DNA of 64,000 bases, from NCBI GenBank assembly GCA_013215165.1, contig JABSRG010000005.1, forward strand, positions 18,110-82,109, given 5' to 3'. Position 1 is the stretch's first letter. Each line of letters begins with the position of its first letter. The notes under the pieces were generated by a model, which did not search any database, had not been told where the DNA came from, and worked only from the letters and a program-made list of their open reading frames with translations. Source of the DNA: Opitutales bacterium (lineage in GTDB: Bacteria; Verrucomicrobiota; Verrucomicrobiia; Opitutales; JABSRG01). The translations under genes and the position numbers were made by a program. Shown one piece after another: positions 51,981 through 63,313 of the stretch.

Positions 51981-54900
51981 AGCTAGAATCACTCATAGGG
52001 AGTGAGATTAAAAACCTGGTGCCCTTTCCCGGAGCAGACTCTACCTCAAGTTTTCCATCATGACCTTCCGCAATGATGAAATATGACACACTCAATCCCA
52101 GGCCAGTGCCTACACCGACGGGCTTGGTAGTGAAGAAGGGCTCAAATACTCGCTTACGCGTTTCGTCACTCATCCCGGGTCCATTATCGGAGATTGATAT
52201 CTGAGCCATGCCATCAACAGAGTTTGCTGAAATCCCCAAAATGAACCGAGGTTGCTCGACTCCTGCATCCTGCATAGCTTCGGCCCCGTTCCTGAGGATA
52301 TTGAGAAAGACCTGTTGTATTTTCGCTGGTTCACAGGTGATGGAGACTACTTCAGCGCCGTAATCACGGATGATTTCAATTCGGCGGAAATCGTGATTCT
52401 TTTTCAGATCGTAATCGCTCTGAGCGAGCTCAAGAGCTTTGTCCAATAACTCTTTCGGATCCATAACCACAGAGTGCGCATCTGCCTTTCTCGCAAATGC
52501 GAGCATATTATCAACTACTTGAGCTACTCGTTTGCCAGAATCCACTATAGTATCAAGCATCCGGTATGCTCCACGCTTTTCCATGTAACTAGAAACTCCA
52601 TCGAGGTCTATACCCACCTCAGCTGCAGCTCTCCGATTTGCTAAAGGAGCATCGATAGTCCCTAAACGGTTACGTAGGACACTCGCAGTCTGCATCATCC
52701 CAGCCAGAGGATTATTAATCTCATGCGCCATACCGGCAGCAAGGCCCCCAACCGAAAGCATCTTTTCACTTTGAATCATAATTTCTTCCATACGGACTTT
52801 GTCAGAAACATCATCGATCCTGATCATGGCCCCGTCGGAGATTCCTGAAAGCAGAGGAAATACGGTGGCATCAGTATAAATACTCGTGACTCCATCTTGT
52901 GAGTAACGCCTCGGGACGAATTGTGTCTGGCGAGTTTCTATCGCTTTTTGGATAAGCATTTCTTCCTCAAAAGAGAGATCTAATACATCTGCAACCCGTT
53001 GCCCTTCAGCATCTTCAAAACTCATTCCAGTCTCCTCAATCGCCTTGGCGTTCCATTGAGTGACTCGCAAATCACCGTCCACACCAACCTAAAGCGACGG
53101 CATGGAGTCGATAACGTTTGAGAGGTATGATTTTGTCTGCTCGAGAGAGTTTGAAGTCTCTCGACGTTCCTGGGCTAGGATGGCCTGCGCGGCAATTGAC
53201 GCGATGACACGAGCGAAGTATTCCTCATCAGAGTGCCATTCACGTCGTCCGCCTTTGTGATCAATAGCGATGATGCCTCGAACCCGACCTTCCACGATAA
53301 CCGCCATATCGATCAAAGCTCCCACACTTGAGGGAATCAAAAACGGTTCCTTGAGCTCGGCCACCCTTGGGTCGTTATAAATATCTGAGCACACCACGGT
53401 TCCCCCGGCACGTATGGGTCCGAAATAGGTCGGAAAGTCACTCGCATCGATCTCAATTCCAGATGAGTGCGCTTGGTGACTGCGCGTATATAAACTCCGA
53501 AAAGTAACTTTTGTGCTGTTTGTTTCAAATAGCCACAGCCCACAGCGCTCCACTTCAAGTGTTTCTGCCGCAATTTCAGTCAGTCGATCGAAGACTGAGG
53601 CAAGTTCTCCCTCGTGAATAGTTAGATCTAGCGCCAAAGTTGCTAGCGAATGCCGTTCTCGCAGTGTCCGTTCCTCTGATTCTATAGCTTCTTGCCTGGC
53701 GATAATTTGGTCGGTGATTATCTCAAAGGTCCCCAAAACTCCAATCACCTCTCCGCCTGGATCAAAGAGGGGACTCTTTGAAGAGCGAAGCCACTGGTTT
53801 GAGCCATCCAGCATCTCCAATTCCTCCTCGAATCCGAGCCGTGCTTCTCCCTGTTCAATAATATGGCGACCGGCATCCACAAAAGACTGGCTCTGTTTGA
53901 AACCAAGGGACGCGTCCGTCTGACCCACAACTTCGTCAGGTGTTTCACACTCTGCATAGTTTGCAAAGAGATTATTGCAGCCCAAGAAAACCCCATCTCG
54001 GTCCTTCCAGAACACTTGAACGGGTATGGTATTCAACACCAGATTAAGCATTTGTCGCGATGCCTCGTTCTGACGCTCGGCCTGCTTTTGCTCTAAAATA
54101 CTACGAAAAACAAGGACCACTCCACTCATTGAGCCATCAGCATTTTTGTCTATTATTGGAGATGCTACACCCGCGATGTCGAAAACGAAACCACTACGCT
54201 CATACAGCAACAAGTCTTTCTCCTCGCTGAAGCTCTCCGCATGCTTGAGAACGCGACTGACCATAGAAATCGGAATACCATCATCCGCAGAGCGAGCGTT
54301 AAACACCGCGTCAGCATGCTTTCCGAACGCGCTGGCAATAGACCACCCAGTCAAGTTTTCGGCCACAGGGTTCATGCGAACCACATGGCCTTCACAATCG
54401 GTGGCAATCACGCCATCGCCAATTGAAGAAAGGGTGATCCTTAGATTCTCTAAGGCTGTCGCGAAGTTCTTGATTAGCAAGTTTCCGTGTCATCTCCGCC
54501 CCGATATTGAGCGAATACAGCTCGAGTATAGAACGAGGCACTTCATCTCTGGCAATGGGGCGATCATACAGGCACACGACAATTCCAATAACACCTCGTT
54601 CACGATCGATGATCGGCCAGCCGACATAGGCCTCTATAGCCATGTCGATCAATAGCTGATCATCTGGAAAAAGACTCGTTACTCCATCCTCATAGATACA
54701 GATCCGAGATCCAGTAACTTTTTCACACGGTGTACCCTTCAACTTATAGGAAAAATTGGGGACAGTCTTACTCTCATGAGCCACCGCGAGCGTGGTAATA
54801 CTGCAGGTTTTTCGATACTCACCAATAATGACATAGGTCGCACCAGTTGCCTCTTGGAGTGCCAACACCATACGTTCAAAATATCCGGATTCATCCCCTT

Positions 54901-57316
54901 CAGAAGCAGCAAAGAGCGATCGACGGAGCTGCTCCTCACTTTTCTTCAGGTCCTTGGTGCGTTGAGCTACTTCACGCTTCAAAAGTCGATTCGAACCGAT
55001 GATTAAAACTACGATAATCAATACCGGAAGCGACACTTTCCATACCCAAGACAGGTCAATTTCTCGCTCTAGAAAAACAGGAGCCCAACGTTGGTAAATA
55101 GCCTCCCGTTCTTCACTCGGTAAGGCTGCGATAGCCTTTTCAAGTATTCCAACCAAGGGCTCCCAGTCTTCGCGAACCCCAAATGATATTTCGCTCTGAT
55201 ATGGCGTGCTGCCACCCACGCGCACATTTCTAAATCGATGCTCTGAGATGATCTGGCCCGTCGTCAGGATGTTTCCGACAAATGCATCCACCTCGCCATT
55301 TTCGACAAGCTCGATTGCATCTTGAAGTCGCTTACGCGGAATGAGGATGATCTCAGGGAAGTCCCGCCTCATAGACTCCTCTATTGCAAAGCCTTCTCCA
55401 ACTGATACCCGTCGACCCCTCAGATCGTCTAGCGATCTCAAGAGACCCGCTCCCTCACCCACGAAAATCATATTAGGCAAACGAATATAGGGCTCAGTAA
55501 ATCTGAGGAATTCGCGCCGTTGACTCGTTGGTGCTATGCTCGAGAACATATCGATCTCCTTGTCTTTTGCCTTTTGCAAAAGCTGGGACCACACCCCATC
55601 GTCTTCGATAACGAAGTCGACGCCCAACAAACCTTCGACCTGGCGTATGTAATTAATGGAGATTCCACTGTATTGGCCCTGCCGATTCTGAAATGCAATC
55701 GGAGCAAATGTGCTATCCGAACCCACTCTAATGACCGGGTGTTGGCTCAGCCAAAGACGTTCTAGTTTTGTCAGACGAGCAAGAAAAGCAGAACGATCGA
55801 TGGCCTGATTGAGTCCAGGCTGCCAACGGGAAAGGATTTGTTCAATACGATCCGAGTCTAAGCGTTCGATGGCGCTATTTATACTTGAAAGCAATTCGGG
55901 TCTATCGGGACGAATTCCAAAACCGGCAACAAGTCCTCGATCGATAAAAACATGTGCCAGCTCCGCAAGCGGATTTGCTTGAACGGCTGCTTGGAGATTA
56001 AAGTACCCGATGGCGAAGTCGATTTCCCGTTGCTCGAGGCCACGTAATAAAAGCTCCGTGTCTGAGTATGCAACCATCGTGGCCCCCACTGCATCCAATC
56101 GCTCCTCAAGAGAACCATTCGGTGACACAAGGCCAACCACTTGGCCACTCGGATCACTAAAGGTTTCGATAGCCACGTCTTCTCCTGCGCGCATGTAGGC
56201 ATACTCATTGATCTGAAGAACCGGATCAGTCTCGGCAAAATATGTCCCCATGAAGTCTGATCCAGCTAGAATAGGAAAGACGCCATCAACTTCACCGGAT
56301 ATCAACGCGTCACCATAGGCAGCTCCATACTTCGGAATTAGCTCAATCTCGACCTCCAACAGATTTGAAATTTCGTCGATAAAGTCTGGGACCATACCCT
56401 TGAGCTCACCACCTTCTAAAAAAGCCACAGGAGCCCCCTCAACTTGCGTCACTAATCGAATCGTAGGGTCCACATTGAGCGAGGCAGCTGGCGCGTTAAC
56501 TGCAAGAAATCCTGTGCGATGAACCGATCGCACTCCCCAGCGCTCCTCGAGATCTATGAACTCACTCTCAGAGATCATCGCGATCCCTTTATTTAAGATA
56601 TTCCTCAACTGTCTCCAGGACTGATGTATCAGGTATCCCGAATCATTCCTATATCCCCCAAATTCAGCTACGCCTACAATTTCATCTTCATAGTGTTCCA
56701 ATTGCGCCCTCAATGTTGAGAAACCAATTATTAAATCCACATCCCCAGCCAACAAAGCATCAATCGCGCCCTGCCAATCAAGATAGCCGCGCCGCGTCGC
56801 TGAGCTCTTCGTGCGTAACATATTGTGGATAAAACGTATGCTCTGCTTATAACCCACTCTCAGACCATTGAGATCTTGCGGCCCTACGATATCAAAGGAG
56901 GAATTTGAACGTGCATAAACGACTGGGATGTTAGACATGATCGGAAGAGTCACATCCACTTCCTGCATAAAATTAGACTCTATAACCGAACCCGCCAAAA
57001 AACCCCCGATCTCGCCGGATTCTAGAGATTCCCACTGAACGCGATCTACGCCTTCCTGATTCGCGCCAACCGATATAGGCAAATCGATGCCAAGATTTTC
57101 AACAACGAGCTTATGGATATCCACGCAAAAGCCCTTCAGCTCACCGTCCTCAATATAAGCGAATGGAGGAAGATCCGCAAAAGTCGCAATCGTAGCATCA
57201 GGATTTGCTTCGAGCCAGCCTATCTCCTGCTCACTCAAGACTTCTGAACGCCCAAAGAGTGAAACCATCAGCCCCGAGCAACCCAGTAAAAGGAGTGTTT
57301 TGGACCACATTGTCAT
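51973..57316 (-). pseudogene. Giant sensor kinase with three solute-binding domains, broken twice
   Basis: One ancestral gene of about 1,780 residues. The N-terminal part has a signal sequence, three tandem SBP_bac_3 periplasmic domains (about 30-265, 285-510, 530-770) ending in SEEEREAIYQRW-like segments, a transmembrane helix near 783-803 and a GAF domain. The middle has PAS and GAF domains (LRITLSSIGDGVIATD, then QVFWKDRDGVFLGCNN). The C-terminal part has a PAS (GVDGDLRVTQWN), HisKA-like MAHEINNPLAGMMQ and HATPase with SDNGPGMS and GTGLGLSVSY. A frameshift near 54440 (coiled linker DSLRE/ENLR) and an in-frame TAG at 53091-53089 (after DSMPSL) split it. All domains look well conserved, so the breaks are recent or are errors. 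Confidence 0.88.
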
Positions 57317-57483
57317 ACCCAAGAGCAAAAGGCGGCATAGTCCTCACTTTAGTAAGTGCGCAAACACGAATGCTTCACAGTATATTTGGGTCAAAGCACT
57401 TCAAAGTCTAAAGCTTGAACCCTTAAAATTAAAATTCACAGATTCTGTTTCACCCTTGTGAATCGAAACAAATACACAGACAC

Positions 57484-57517
57484 AAAAAAACCCGCACAGC
57501 ATTAATCTGAACGGGTC
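57484..57517 (-). terminator. Intrinsic terminator of rpsU
   Basis: On the minus strand ACCCGT pairs with GCGGGT (with a G-U closing pair) around an AT-rich loop, followed by TTTTTTT. It starts 26 bases after the rpsU stop. Confidence 0.75.
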
Positions 57518-57542
57518 TAATGAGAGTCAACGTATGCGAACT

Positions 57543-57743
57543 CTACATATTCTGGTAGCGTTGGCGGAGCATATTGGTGAAAGCAGCTACCTTCTTCTTG
57601 CGGCGTTTTACTTCGCAAGGTTTTTCAAAATAGCGCTTGGCTCTGACATCGCGGATTACCCCCTCGCGGTCTAGACGCTTCTTCAAGCGACGCAGCGCGC
57701 GTTCGACAGGTTCCCCTTTGCCGATTTTTACCTCAATAGCCAT
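57543..57743 (-). CDS. rpsU: 30S ribosomal protein S21
   Basis: A 66-residue S21, needed for mRNA base-pairing near the 16S 3' end. The sequence is typical: IKIGKGEP-like start (read VKIGKGEPVERALRRLKK), RDVRAKRYFEKPCEVKRRKK and a basic tail. It has an ideal Shine-Dalgarno AAGGAGGTG at 57754-57762, ten bases before the ATG, unlike most genes here. It has its own terminator. Confidence 0.95.
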   Translation of the reverse strand: MAIEVKIGKGEPVERALRRLKKRLDREGVIRDVRAKRYFEKPCEVKRRKKKVAAFTNMLRQRYQNM

Positions 57744-57753
57744 AGATTAATTT

Positions 57754-57762
57754 CACCTCCTT
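57754..57762 (-). promoter_or_regulatory. Strong ribosome-binding site of rpsU
   Basis: AAGGAGGTG on the minus strand, fully complementary to the 16S 3' end, ten bases before the rpsU ATG. It shows that the anti-Shine-Dalgarno is standard, though many genes in the window lack a visible site. Confidence 0.85.
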
Positions 57763-57856
57763 TTCTGAAAGGTTAGGGACGTTAGCGCGACGAAGAAGGC
57801 TGTCAAAGTCATTCCTCAAAGATGCCGACAATCAGGCCAAGCGTTTTGATCCATTG

Positions 57857-58633
57857 CTATAGATAACCCATTTTCGAATCACCATGAAACTGGATCATGA
57901 GCTGGTAGAGCTCTGCATCACTCTCCGGATTCTCTTTGAGTTTTTCGACTGCCTGTGATCGATTGAGACCTTCGCGGTAGATCGTACGATAGATACTCTT
58001 GGCCGCTTCGATCGCGGATGCGTCATAACCCATGCGCTCCAACCTCACCTTATTGATCGTTCGCACACGACCAGGGTTTCCGTCCACCATGAGAAAAGGA
58101 GGAACATTTTTGGTAATTTTGCTCATGGCACCCACGATTGAGAATTTCCCTACTCTCACAAAAGGAGACAATCCCGACGCCCATGCGATATAGACGTGAT
58201 CATCTACGATACAATGGCCACCGATAGCAGCGTTCGAGCTCATTATGAGATGACTCCCGACGGTCGCGTCGTGCGCCACATGGCTATACGCCAGCAAATT
58301 GTTATCATCACCGATCTCCGTGCGCGTTCCTTCGATCGTCGACATGTGAACAGTCACCGACTCGCGAAACACATTCCTATCTCCGACCTGAAGCCCGAGA
58401 TCGCCGCCCTTAAATTTCAGGTCCTGAGTCTTCCCTCCGATGCACGCATACGGAAAGACCTCGTTGTCCCGACCCATGACCGTCATACCCTCAACACTAG
58501 CGTGGTGATGCAGAACGGTGCCTTTACCCAGTGAAACCCCAGCCCCGACATAGGCAAATGGACCAATAGAAACACCTTCGTCGAGCTGGGCACCCTTTTC
58601 GACACACGCCTGCGGATGAATTTCAGTAGCCAT
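57857..58633 (-). CDS. lpxA: UDP-N-acetylglucosamine acyltransferase
   Basis: First step of lipid A synthesis. A 258-residue left-handed beta-helix with repeated hexapeptides (IHPQACVEKGAQLDEGVSIG, then VGAGVSLGKGTVLHHHASVEG), catalytic histidine in AYSHVAHDATVGSH (about residue 126) and a helical C-terminal domain (RVRTINKVRLERMGYDASAI). ATG at 58633 is used; an upstream TTG is out of family. It follows lpxC-fabZ by 12 bases in the same direction. Confidence 0.95.
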   Translation of the reverse strand: MATEIHPQACVEKGAQLDEGVSIGPFAYVGAGVSLGKGTVLHHHASVEGMTVMGRDNEVFPYACIGGKTQDLKFKGGDLGLQVGDRNVFRESVTVHMSTIEGTRTEIGDDNNLLAYSHVAHDATVGSHLIMSSNAAIGGHCIVDDHVYIAWASGLSPFVRVGKFSIVGAMSKITKNVPPFLMVDGNPGRVRTINKVRLERMGYDASAIEAAKSIYRTIYREGLNRSQAVEKLKENPESDAELYQLMIQFHGDSKMGYL

Positions 58634-58645
58634 CAAAACTAAGAA

Positions 58646-59998
58646 TCAAGAATCCTCGTCGGTCGGAATGACCAGTGTAAACATCAGCTCGGCAGAAGAT
58701 ACTACCTTATCTCCAACCCGGCACTGCGCAGAACAAACGCCGATCCGGTTATGACGTATCTTATTCAATGATACCTCAATACAAAGCTGATCGCCCGGCT
58801 CTACCGTGTTCCTGAATTTCACCTTATCAGCACTCATAAAGAAAGCCAGGGTGCTCGTGCTTCCAGTTTTACGCATTAAGAGCACGCCACCTGCCTGAGC
58901 CATCGCCTCCAGTTGAAGAACACCGGGCATAACAGGGCGACCGGGAAAATGCCCCTGAAAAAAAGGTTCGTTGATCGTGACGTTTTTAATCGCCCAGAGC
59001 TTATCGCAATCCTCGCTCACCTCGACGATACGATCTAACATGATGAAAGGATAACGGTGTGGTAGCACTTCGATCAGCTTCCGCACATCCATGTCCACCT
59101 GGGTCAGGTCTGGCACTTCAGGAGCATCTGTCGGTAAAGGCGGTGGCACTTCCTTTTTTACTAACTTCTGAGTCGACTGCTTCATACGGATCGCTTTCGT
59201 CAACTCAGCATTTAAGCGATGCCCAGGCAATGCGGCCACAATGTGCGCTTTCAGTGGCTTTCCCAAGAGCGTCAAGTCGCCAATGATATCGAGCATCTTG
59301 TGACGCACCATTTCGTCCACATACCGCAGAGGTTCCTTAGAGAGAATTTTATCCCCCTTGAGCACGATGGCCGAGTCTAGAGAACCTCCGCGCACTTTAC
59401 CTTGGCGCAATAGTTCTTCGATGTCCTCATAGACCACAAACGTTCGGCTTTTCGAAATGTCCTCAGCATAGGTTTCAGGGTCGATCTCCAGCGACAGGTG
59501 TTGACTATGAAGCCCCCGATCATCTGCGGAAGTGCAGGTAATCTTGAAGCCGTCGTATGGCAAAGCGATCATCGACGACTTACCTGACGATACAGCTACC
59601 GAATCGGCCAGCTCGATGAATTCGCGCTCCCGATCCTGCTCAATCAGCCCTGCCTCTTGGATGAGTTCCACAAAGGGCCGCGCCGACCCGTCACAAATCG
59701 GTGGCTCAGATGCATCTAATTCGACGATGGCGTTATCCACTCCACAACCGCGCAGAGCGGACAAAATGTGTTCGATGGTATGAAACACTGCATCCCCGTC
59801 TTCAATCGTAGTCTGGCGCAGAAGATCCGTCACAAAGCTGACGTCAGCTTTCACTGATGGTTTTCCTTCTAGATCTGAACGACAGAAAAGGAAGCCTGTG
59901 CCAGCGTCGGCAGGTTTAATCGTCATATTCACCGGATTTCCAGTATGTAGAGACTTACCGGAAATTGATGCCTCAGATGCAAGCGTCTGTTCTTTCAT
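58646..59998 (-). CDS. lpxC-fabZ: Bifunctional LpxC deacetylase / FabZ dehydratase
   Basis: A 450-residue fusion. Residues about 1-275 are LpxC, the committed Zn deacetylase of lipid A synthesis, with zinc ligands in [10 protein letters not shown] and [13 protein letters not shown]. Residues about 305-445 are FabZ, the (3R)-hydroxyacyl-ACP dehydratase, with [11 protein letters not shown] and the catalytic [20 protein letters not shown]. The fusion is known from Bacteroidota and some Chlamydiota/Verrucomicrobiota and supports the proposed phylum. It is followed by lpxA, so three activities at the lipid A/fatty-acid branch point are co-expressed. Confidence 0.96.
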   Translation of the reverse strand: MKEQTLASEASISGKSLHTGNPVNMTIKPADAGTGFLFCRSDLEGKPSVKADVSFVTDLLRQTTIEDGDAVFHTIEHILSALRGCGVDNAIVELDASEPPICDGSARPFVELIQEAGLIEQDREREFIELADSVAVSSGKSSMIALPYDGFKITCTSADDRGLHSQHLSLEIDPETYAEDISKSRTFVVYEDIEELLRQGKVRGGSLDSAIVLKGDKILSKEPLRYVDEMVRHKMLDIIGDLTLLGKPLKAHIVAALPGHRLNAELTKAIRMKQSTQKLVKKEVPPPLPTDAPEVPDLTQVDMDVRKLIEVLPHRYPFIMLDRIVEVSEDCDKLWAIKNVTINEPFFQGHFPGRPVMPGVLQLEAMAQAGGVLLMRKTGSTSTLAFFMSADKVKFRNTVEPGDQLCIEVSLNKIRHNRIGVCSAQCRVGDKVVSSAELMFTLVIPTDEDS

Positions 59999-60138
59999 AG
60001 GGGAAGCAGGTCTCAGATGAGACCTTCATGGACTGATAAAAGAAGCGACCGCCAACATTCCGAGAAAAAACGAGCACTCATCACGGTTCAACACACCTGA
60101 GTCTTGACGCCTCTGGGCCAGACGCAGAAACCATTGCT

Positions 60139-60576
60139 ATGTCTTCGACCAAAAAGGTGATCCGCCGTGTGCGCCCCGTTCTGCTGAGCGAAATGGATTT
60201 TGAAATTCGCGAGAGCAGTATTCCGGACATCGGCCTCGGGCTCTTCGCCAAGCGCCTCGTCCGCCCAGGCGACACAATTGGTGCCTACACTGGCATCATA
60301 ATCGATGACGCTCAGTCAGAGGAAGAGCCTTACGTATCATCGCGCTATCTTGTTTGGGTGTGTAAGGATTGCTGGATCGTCGGCGATAGTGATGAAGGAA
60401 ATTACACACGCTTTATCAACCACAGCAAGCGGCCCAACGCCGAGCTGGTCACTTCGACCCGCTGGAAATCTGCTCGTATCAAAGCCATCCGTCTCATACG
60501 TCCGGGCGGAGAGGTATTCTTTGATTATGGGGATGAATATTGGGAAGCTCTCGAGTCAGAGGTAAAACCCCTCTAA
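60139..60576 (+). CDS. Small SET-domain protein (putative lysine methyltransferase)
   Basis: A 145-residue stand-alone SET domain. SET-N has IGLGLFAKRLVRPGDTIGAYTG; the pseudoknot residues are NYTRFINHSKRPNAEL and GGEVFFDYGDEYW, with the catalytic Tyr of the DYG motif. No pre- or post-SET domain is present. The family uses SAM to methylate protein lysines; in bacteria such as chlamydiae it can act on histone-like proteins. Target here is unknown. Between lpxC-fabZ (divergent) and comEC. Confidence 0.85.
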   Translation: MSSTKKVIRRVRPVLLSEMDFEIRESSIPDIGLGLFAKRLVRPGDTIGAYTGIIIDDAQSEEEPYVSSRYLVWVCKDCWIVGDSDEGNYTRFINHSKRPNAELVTSTRWKSARIKAIRLIRPGGEVFFDYGDEYWEALESEVKPL

Positions 60577-60642
60577 TTCGCACGGTTCGTTGGGGTAAGC
60601 CCACTATCGTTCGAAAACGGATTTCTCCCGCGCGTCCTTGCT

Positions 60643-62268
60643 ATGATGCGTCGCGAGCAGAATAACCCACCCTGCAATCCGAGAGCTCCCATACTTAGCG
60701 TTTTACTCGTCTCAGTCGTCGGGATTTTGCTGGCCGATGCTTTCGATACAGAAAATTGGCACGCAGTTGGGCTGAGTTTGAGCCTAATTGGAGCGGTCAT
60801 CTCACAAATCTTGGGGATGAAACGAATGGCCTGGGCATGTTTTCTTATACTCCTTGGTTTCTCAGCCATGTGGCGCACCGACTGGGTCCGCGAGCAGCGC
60901 GCACTACAAATGCCGTTCACCCCCGTTGAGTTTTCCGCGACCGGAACCGTGATCAAGCGATATGGCGGCATCGGGCCTCTTACTCGTCGGAGCTATTCCG
61001 TCAAGATCGAAGATGTACGTTTTAAAACGGACTCAGCCTGGAATCATAAGCGAGTCCATCTGCGCTCAGATTCTGAAGAGATTCTACGGATTGGAGACCG
61101 AGTATCTGGCCGATTTTACCTGATGCGCGATACATACGATTTGGAAAAATCTGGGTTCCAAGACTACCTACGAAATCAATATGTAGCCGCTACCGGAGCC
61201 ATTACAGAGATCTATCGCACCGACGCGTCTGAAGGATTGGACCGACATTTTCGTATATTCAATCAACGCTGGTCCGCGCTCTGGTGGAACCTCAAAAACA
61301 TACATGCCGATACCCGGGCCATCCTCATAGCGATCTCAACGGGCGATCGGTTCTACATGTCTGGTGATATCGAGGAAGCTTTCATCAGAACTGGAACGCT
61401 TCACCTATTTGCAGTCAGCGGTCTGCATGTCTTTGCAGTGCTCGGAGGCATCATGCTACTTTGCCGGATCATCCGCTTACCCCTAAAATATCGAGCCTGG
61501 CCCATATGCTTGGGCGTCAGCGCCTATGTAATCTTCGTCGGCTATACGCCATCTGCATTGCGAGCTTTATCCTTGATTTTGTTATATTATTTTTGCCGTG
61601 CAGTGCATCGACGCGCACGCGGCTTACCCCTATTAGCCCTCAGCGCTACAATCTTCATATGGATGACCCCTAAGATCATCTACAGCCTTGGGTTTTTACT
61701 GAGTTATTCGGTTGTCGGCGCAATCATGCTCTATGCACCCATCCTGCGCGATTCGTTCATGCCCATTGTTCGCCGGAGCGAAACGAACACGCGATCCGCA
61801 GATGTGTTGTTCTATCGCTATTCGATAAAAGAACCCGCTATACAATGCGTCCTTGTCAGCATTGCAGCATTCTTTGGCAGTGCTCCCTGGCTGGCAGCAT
61901 CGCAGGGACTAATAGCACCTTGGTCCATCCCGGCAAATCTCATTATGGTTCTTCTCGGCACTGCCCTTTTATTTTCCACCTTAATCGGCGGATTACTCGC
62001 CTATGCCATTCCGGGGCTTACAGAATTCTGGATCTACCCTGCTCACTTCCTCGCTGGATTTACCCGAAACCTTGTTCTTTCTTGGGACACCCTACCAATC
62101 TCCATCGTCACAGCTCCGAGAGAATCCTTATCGTGGCCCGCCGCCGTCGTCTGTTTTGGCCTCGGCTACGCCTATTATAGCCGGTCCATTAAAGGAAATT
62201 CCTCCATCCGCACCTTCACTATCGCAGTAATTCCCGCTAGCATATTTATGCTAGCATCTGCTTTCTGA
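60643..62268 (+). CDS. comEC: ComEC/Rec2-family membrane channel protein
   Basis: A 541-residue polytopic membrane protein for uptake of single-stranded DNA in natural transformation. The ComEC core includes FIRTGTLHLFAVSGLHVFAVLGG and the helical GYTPSALRALSLILLYYF region; an N-terminal DUF4131-like OB segment (about 85-180) precedes it. The C-terminal metallo-beta-lactamase domain seen in longer ComEC is absent, as in some Gram-negative forms. A small coiled-coil gene follows. Confidence 0.88.
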   Translation: MMRREQNNPPCNPRAPILSVLLVSVVGILLADAFDTENWHAVGLSLSLIGAVISQILGMKRMAWACFLILLGFSAMWRTDWVREQRALQMPFTPVEFSATGTVIKRYGGIGPLTRRSYSVKIEDVRFKTDSAWNHKRVHLRSDSEEILRIGDRVSGRFYLMRDTYDLEKSGFQDYLRNQYVAATGAITEIYRTDASEGLDRHFRIFNQRWSALWWNLKNIHADTRAILIAISTGDRFYMSGDIEEAFIRTGTLHLFAVSGLHVFAVLGGIMLLCRIIRLPLKYRAWPICLGVSAYVIFVGYTPSALRALSLILLYYFCRAVHRRARGLPLLALSATIFIWMTPKIIYSLGFLLSYSVVGAIMLYAPILRDSFMPIVRRSETNTRSADVLFYRYSIKEPAIQCVLVSIAAFFGSAPWLAASQGLIAPWSIPANLIMVLLGTALLFSTLIGGLLAYAIPGLTEFWIYPAHFLAGFTRNLVLSWDTLPISIVTAPRESLSWPAAVVCFGLGYAYYSRSIKGNSSIRTFTIAVIPASIFMLASAF

Positions 62269-62319
62269 CGATCACGTTGCTTGAAAAATCCCAAAGATAC
62301 ACTATCCCACCCTAACTAT

Positions 62320-62595
62320 ATGAAAAGCGCATACGAACTTGCTATGGAACGCCTCCGGGAGGAAGAACCAGATCGCCAAATCACAGAAGAACAGAAGCAG
62401 GCACTCGCTCAAATCGACGAAAAGTACGAGGCAAAATTCGCTGAGAAAAAACTGTTTCTCGAGCCCAAGATCGCCGAAGCACGCGCAGCTGGAAATGCCG
62501 ACGAAGCCGAGGCCCTAGAAACGCAGCTTCGCAACGAAAAAGCCATGTTTGAGGATGACAAGGAGCGGGAAAAAGCCCGCGTGCGTGAGGAGTAG
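62320..62595 (+). CDS. Small conserved coiled-coil protein
   Basis: A 91-residue charged, helical protein beginning MKSAYELAMERLREEEPD, a start I associate with small conserved planctomycete/verrucomicrobial proteins of unknown role. The rest is coiled coil rich in Glu, Lys and Ala. I use ATG 62320; an upstream TTG at 62281 would add 13 residues. It ends two bases from the convergent RES toxin gene. Confidence 0.75.
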   Translation: MKSAYELAMERLREEEPDRQITEEQKQALAQIDEKYEAKFAEKKLFLEPKIAEARAAGNADEAEALETQLRNEKAMFEDDKEREKARVREE

Positions 62596-62596
62596 A

Positions 62597-63307
62597 TCAA
62601 TGGCTCTCGTTGCGGTCCCTGCGTGATATATCAAGGACGTCACGAATGCGCTGCTCGCGCGCATCATAAATATACTCCAAATGCATACGCTGCTTCGGCG
62701 CATGCACACAAGACGGACAAAAAACCGCAATACAGCGCCCCCCCTCATCACGGACACTCGAATAGAGAATCCCATCGACACCTAATTCCCGCTGCGCGCG
62801 AGCAAACTCCTGGCTCTCTCGATAGGTCGAAGTGGGCCGCAAAAGAAATGCGAAAGGCGAAGCCTCGATGGAAACGACATCACCCGTTATGGATCCCGAG
62901 TATACGCGCATCGTGACACGTTGATTGGGTTGGTTTGTGCAACTCAAGAATCGAGCCCGGTGGTAGGCACTTTCTTCAATAGCCGTTTCGATACTTCCAG
63001 CCGCATAATAGGCGCCGTATGTTGCATCCGAAAAACGCGCCTCATCATGTAGATAAATGAACGGTGCCATAACCACACTCATACCCGGGCCCGAACGCCA
63101 CGCCTCTTTAGGAACACGGCGCAGATTCCCCATCTCCTGTTGTAGCCTCGAATTCGTCATTCCCTCGATTGCGGCAGCCAACGCAAATTCTTCCGCACTC
63201 TCGTAGATATCTTCAAAAACCTGAATCGGCGGATACTGACTCGGAATGATGCGAAACCACTCACCTTTTGGCACCGGAACACGCTGCGGTTCTGGAAAAC
63301 TATTCAT
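62597..63307 (-). CDS. RES-domain toxin
   Basis: A 236-residue protein with the RES triad: Arg in EWFRIIPSQY, Glu in GSIETAIEES and Ser in YSSVRDEGGRC. RES toxins degrade NAD+ (as in MbcT and ParT). I place the start at ATG 63307, just after the antitoxin stop. Longer than the usual 150-220 residues because of an N-terminal extension. Pairs with the Xre/MbcA/ParS-type gene upstream. Confidence 0.85.
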   Translation of the reverse strand: MNSFPEPQRVPVPKGEWFRIIPSQYPPIQVFEDIYESAEEFALAAAIEGMTNSRLQQEMGNLRRVPKEAWRSGPGMSVVMAPFIYLHDEARFSDATYGAYYAAGSIETAIEESAYHRARFLSCTNQPNQRVTMRVYSGSITGDVVSIEASPFAFLLRPTSTYRESQEFARAQRELGVDGILYSSVRDEGGRCIAVFCPSCVHAPKQRMHLEYIYDAREQRIRDVLDISRRDRNESH

Positions 63308-63313
63308 CCTCAA

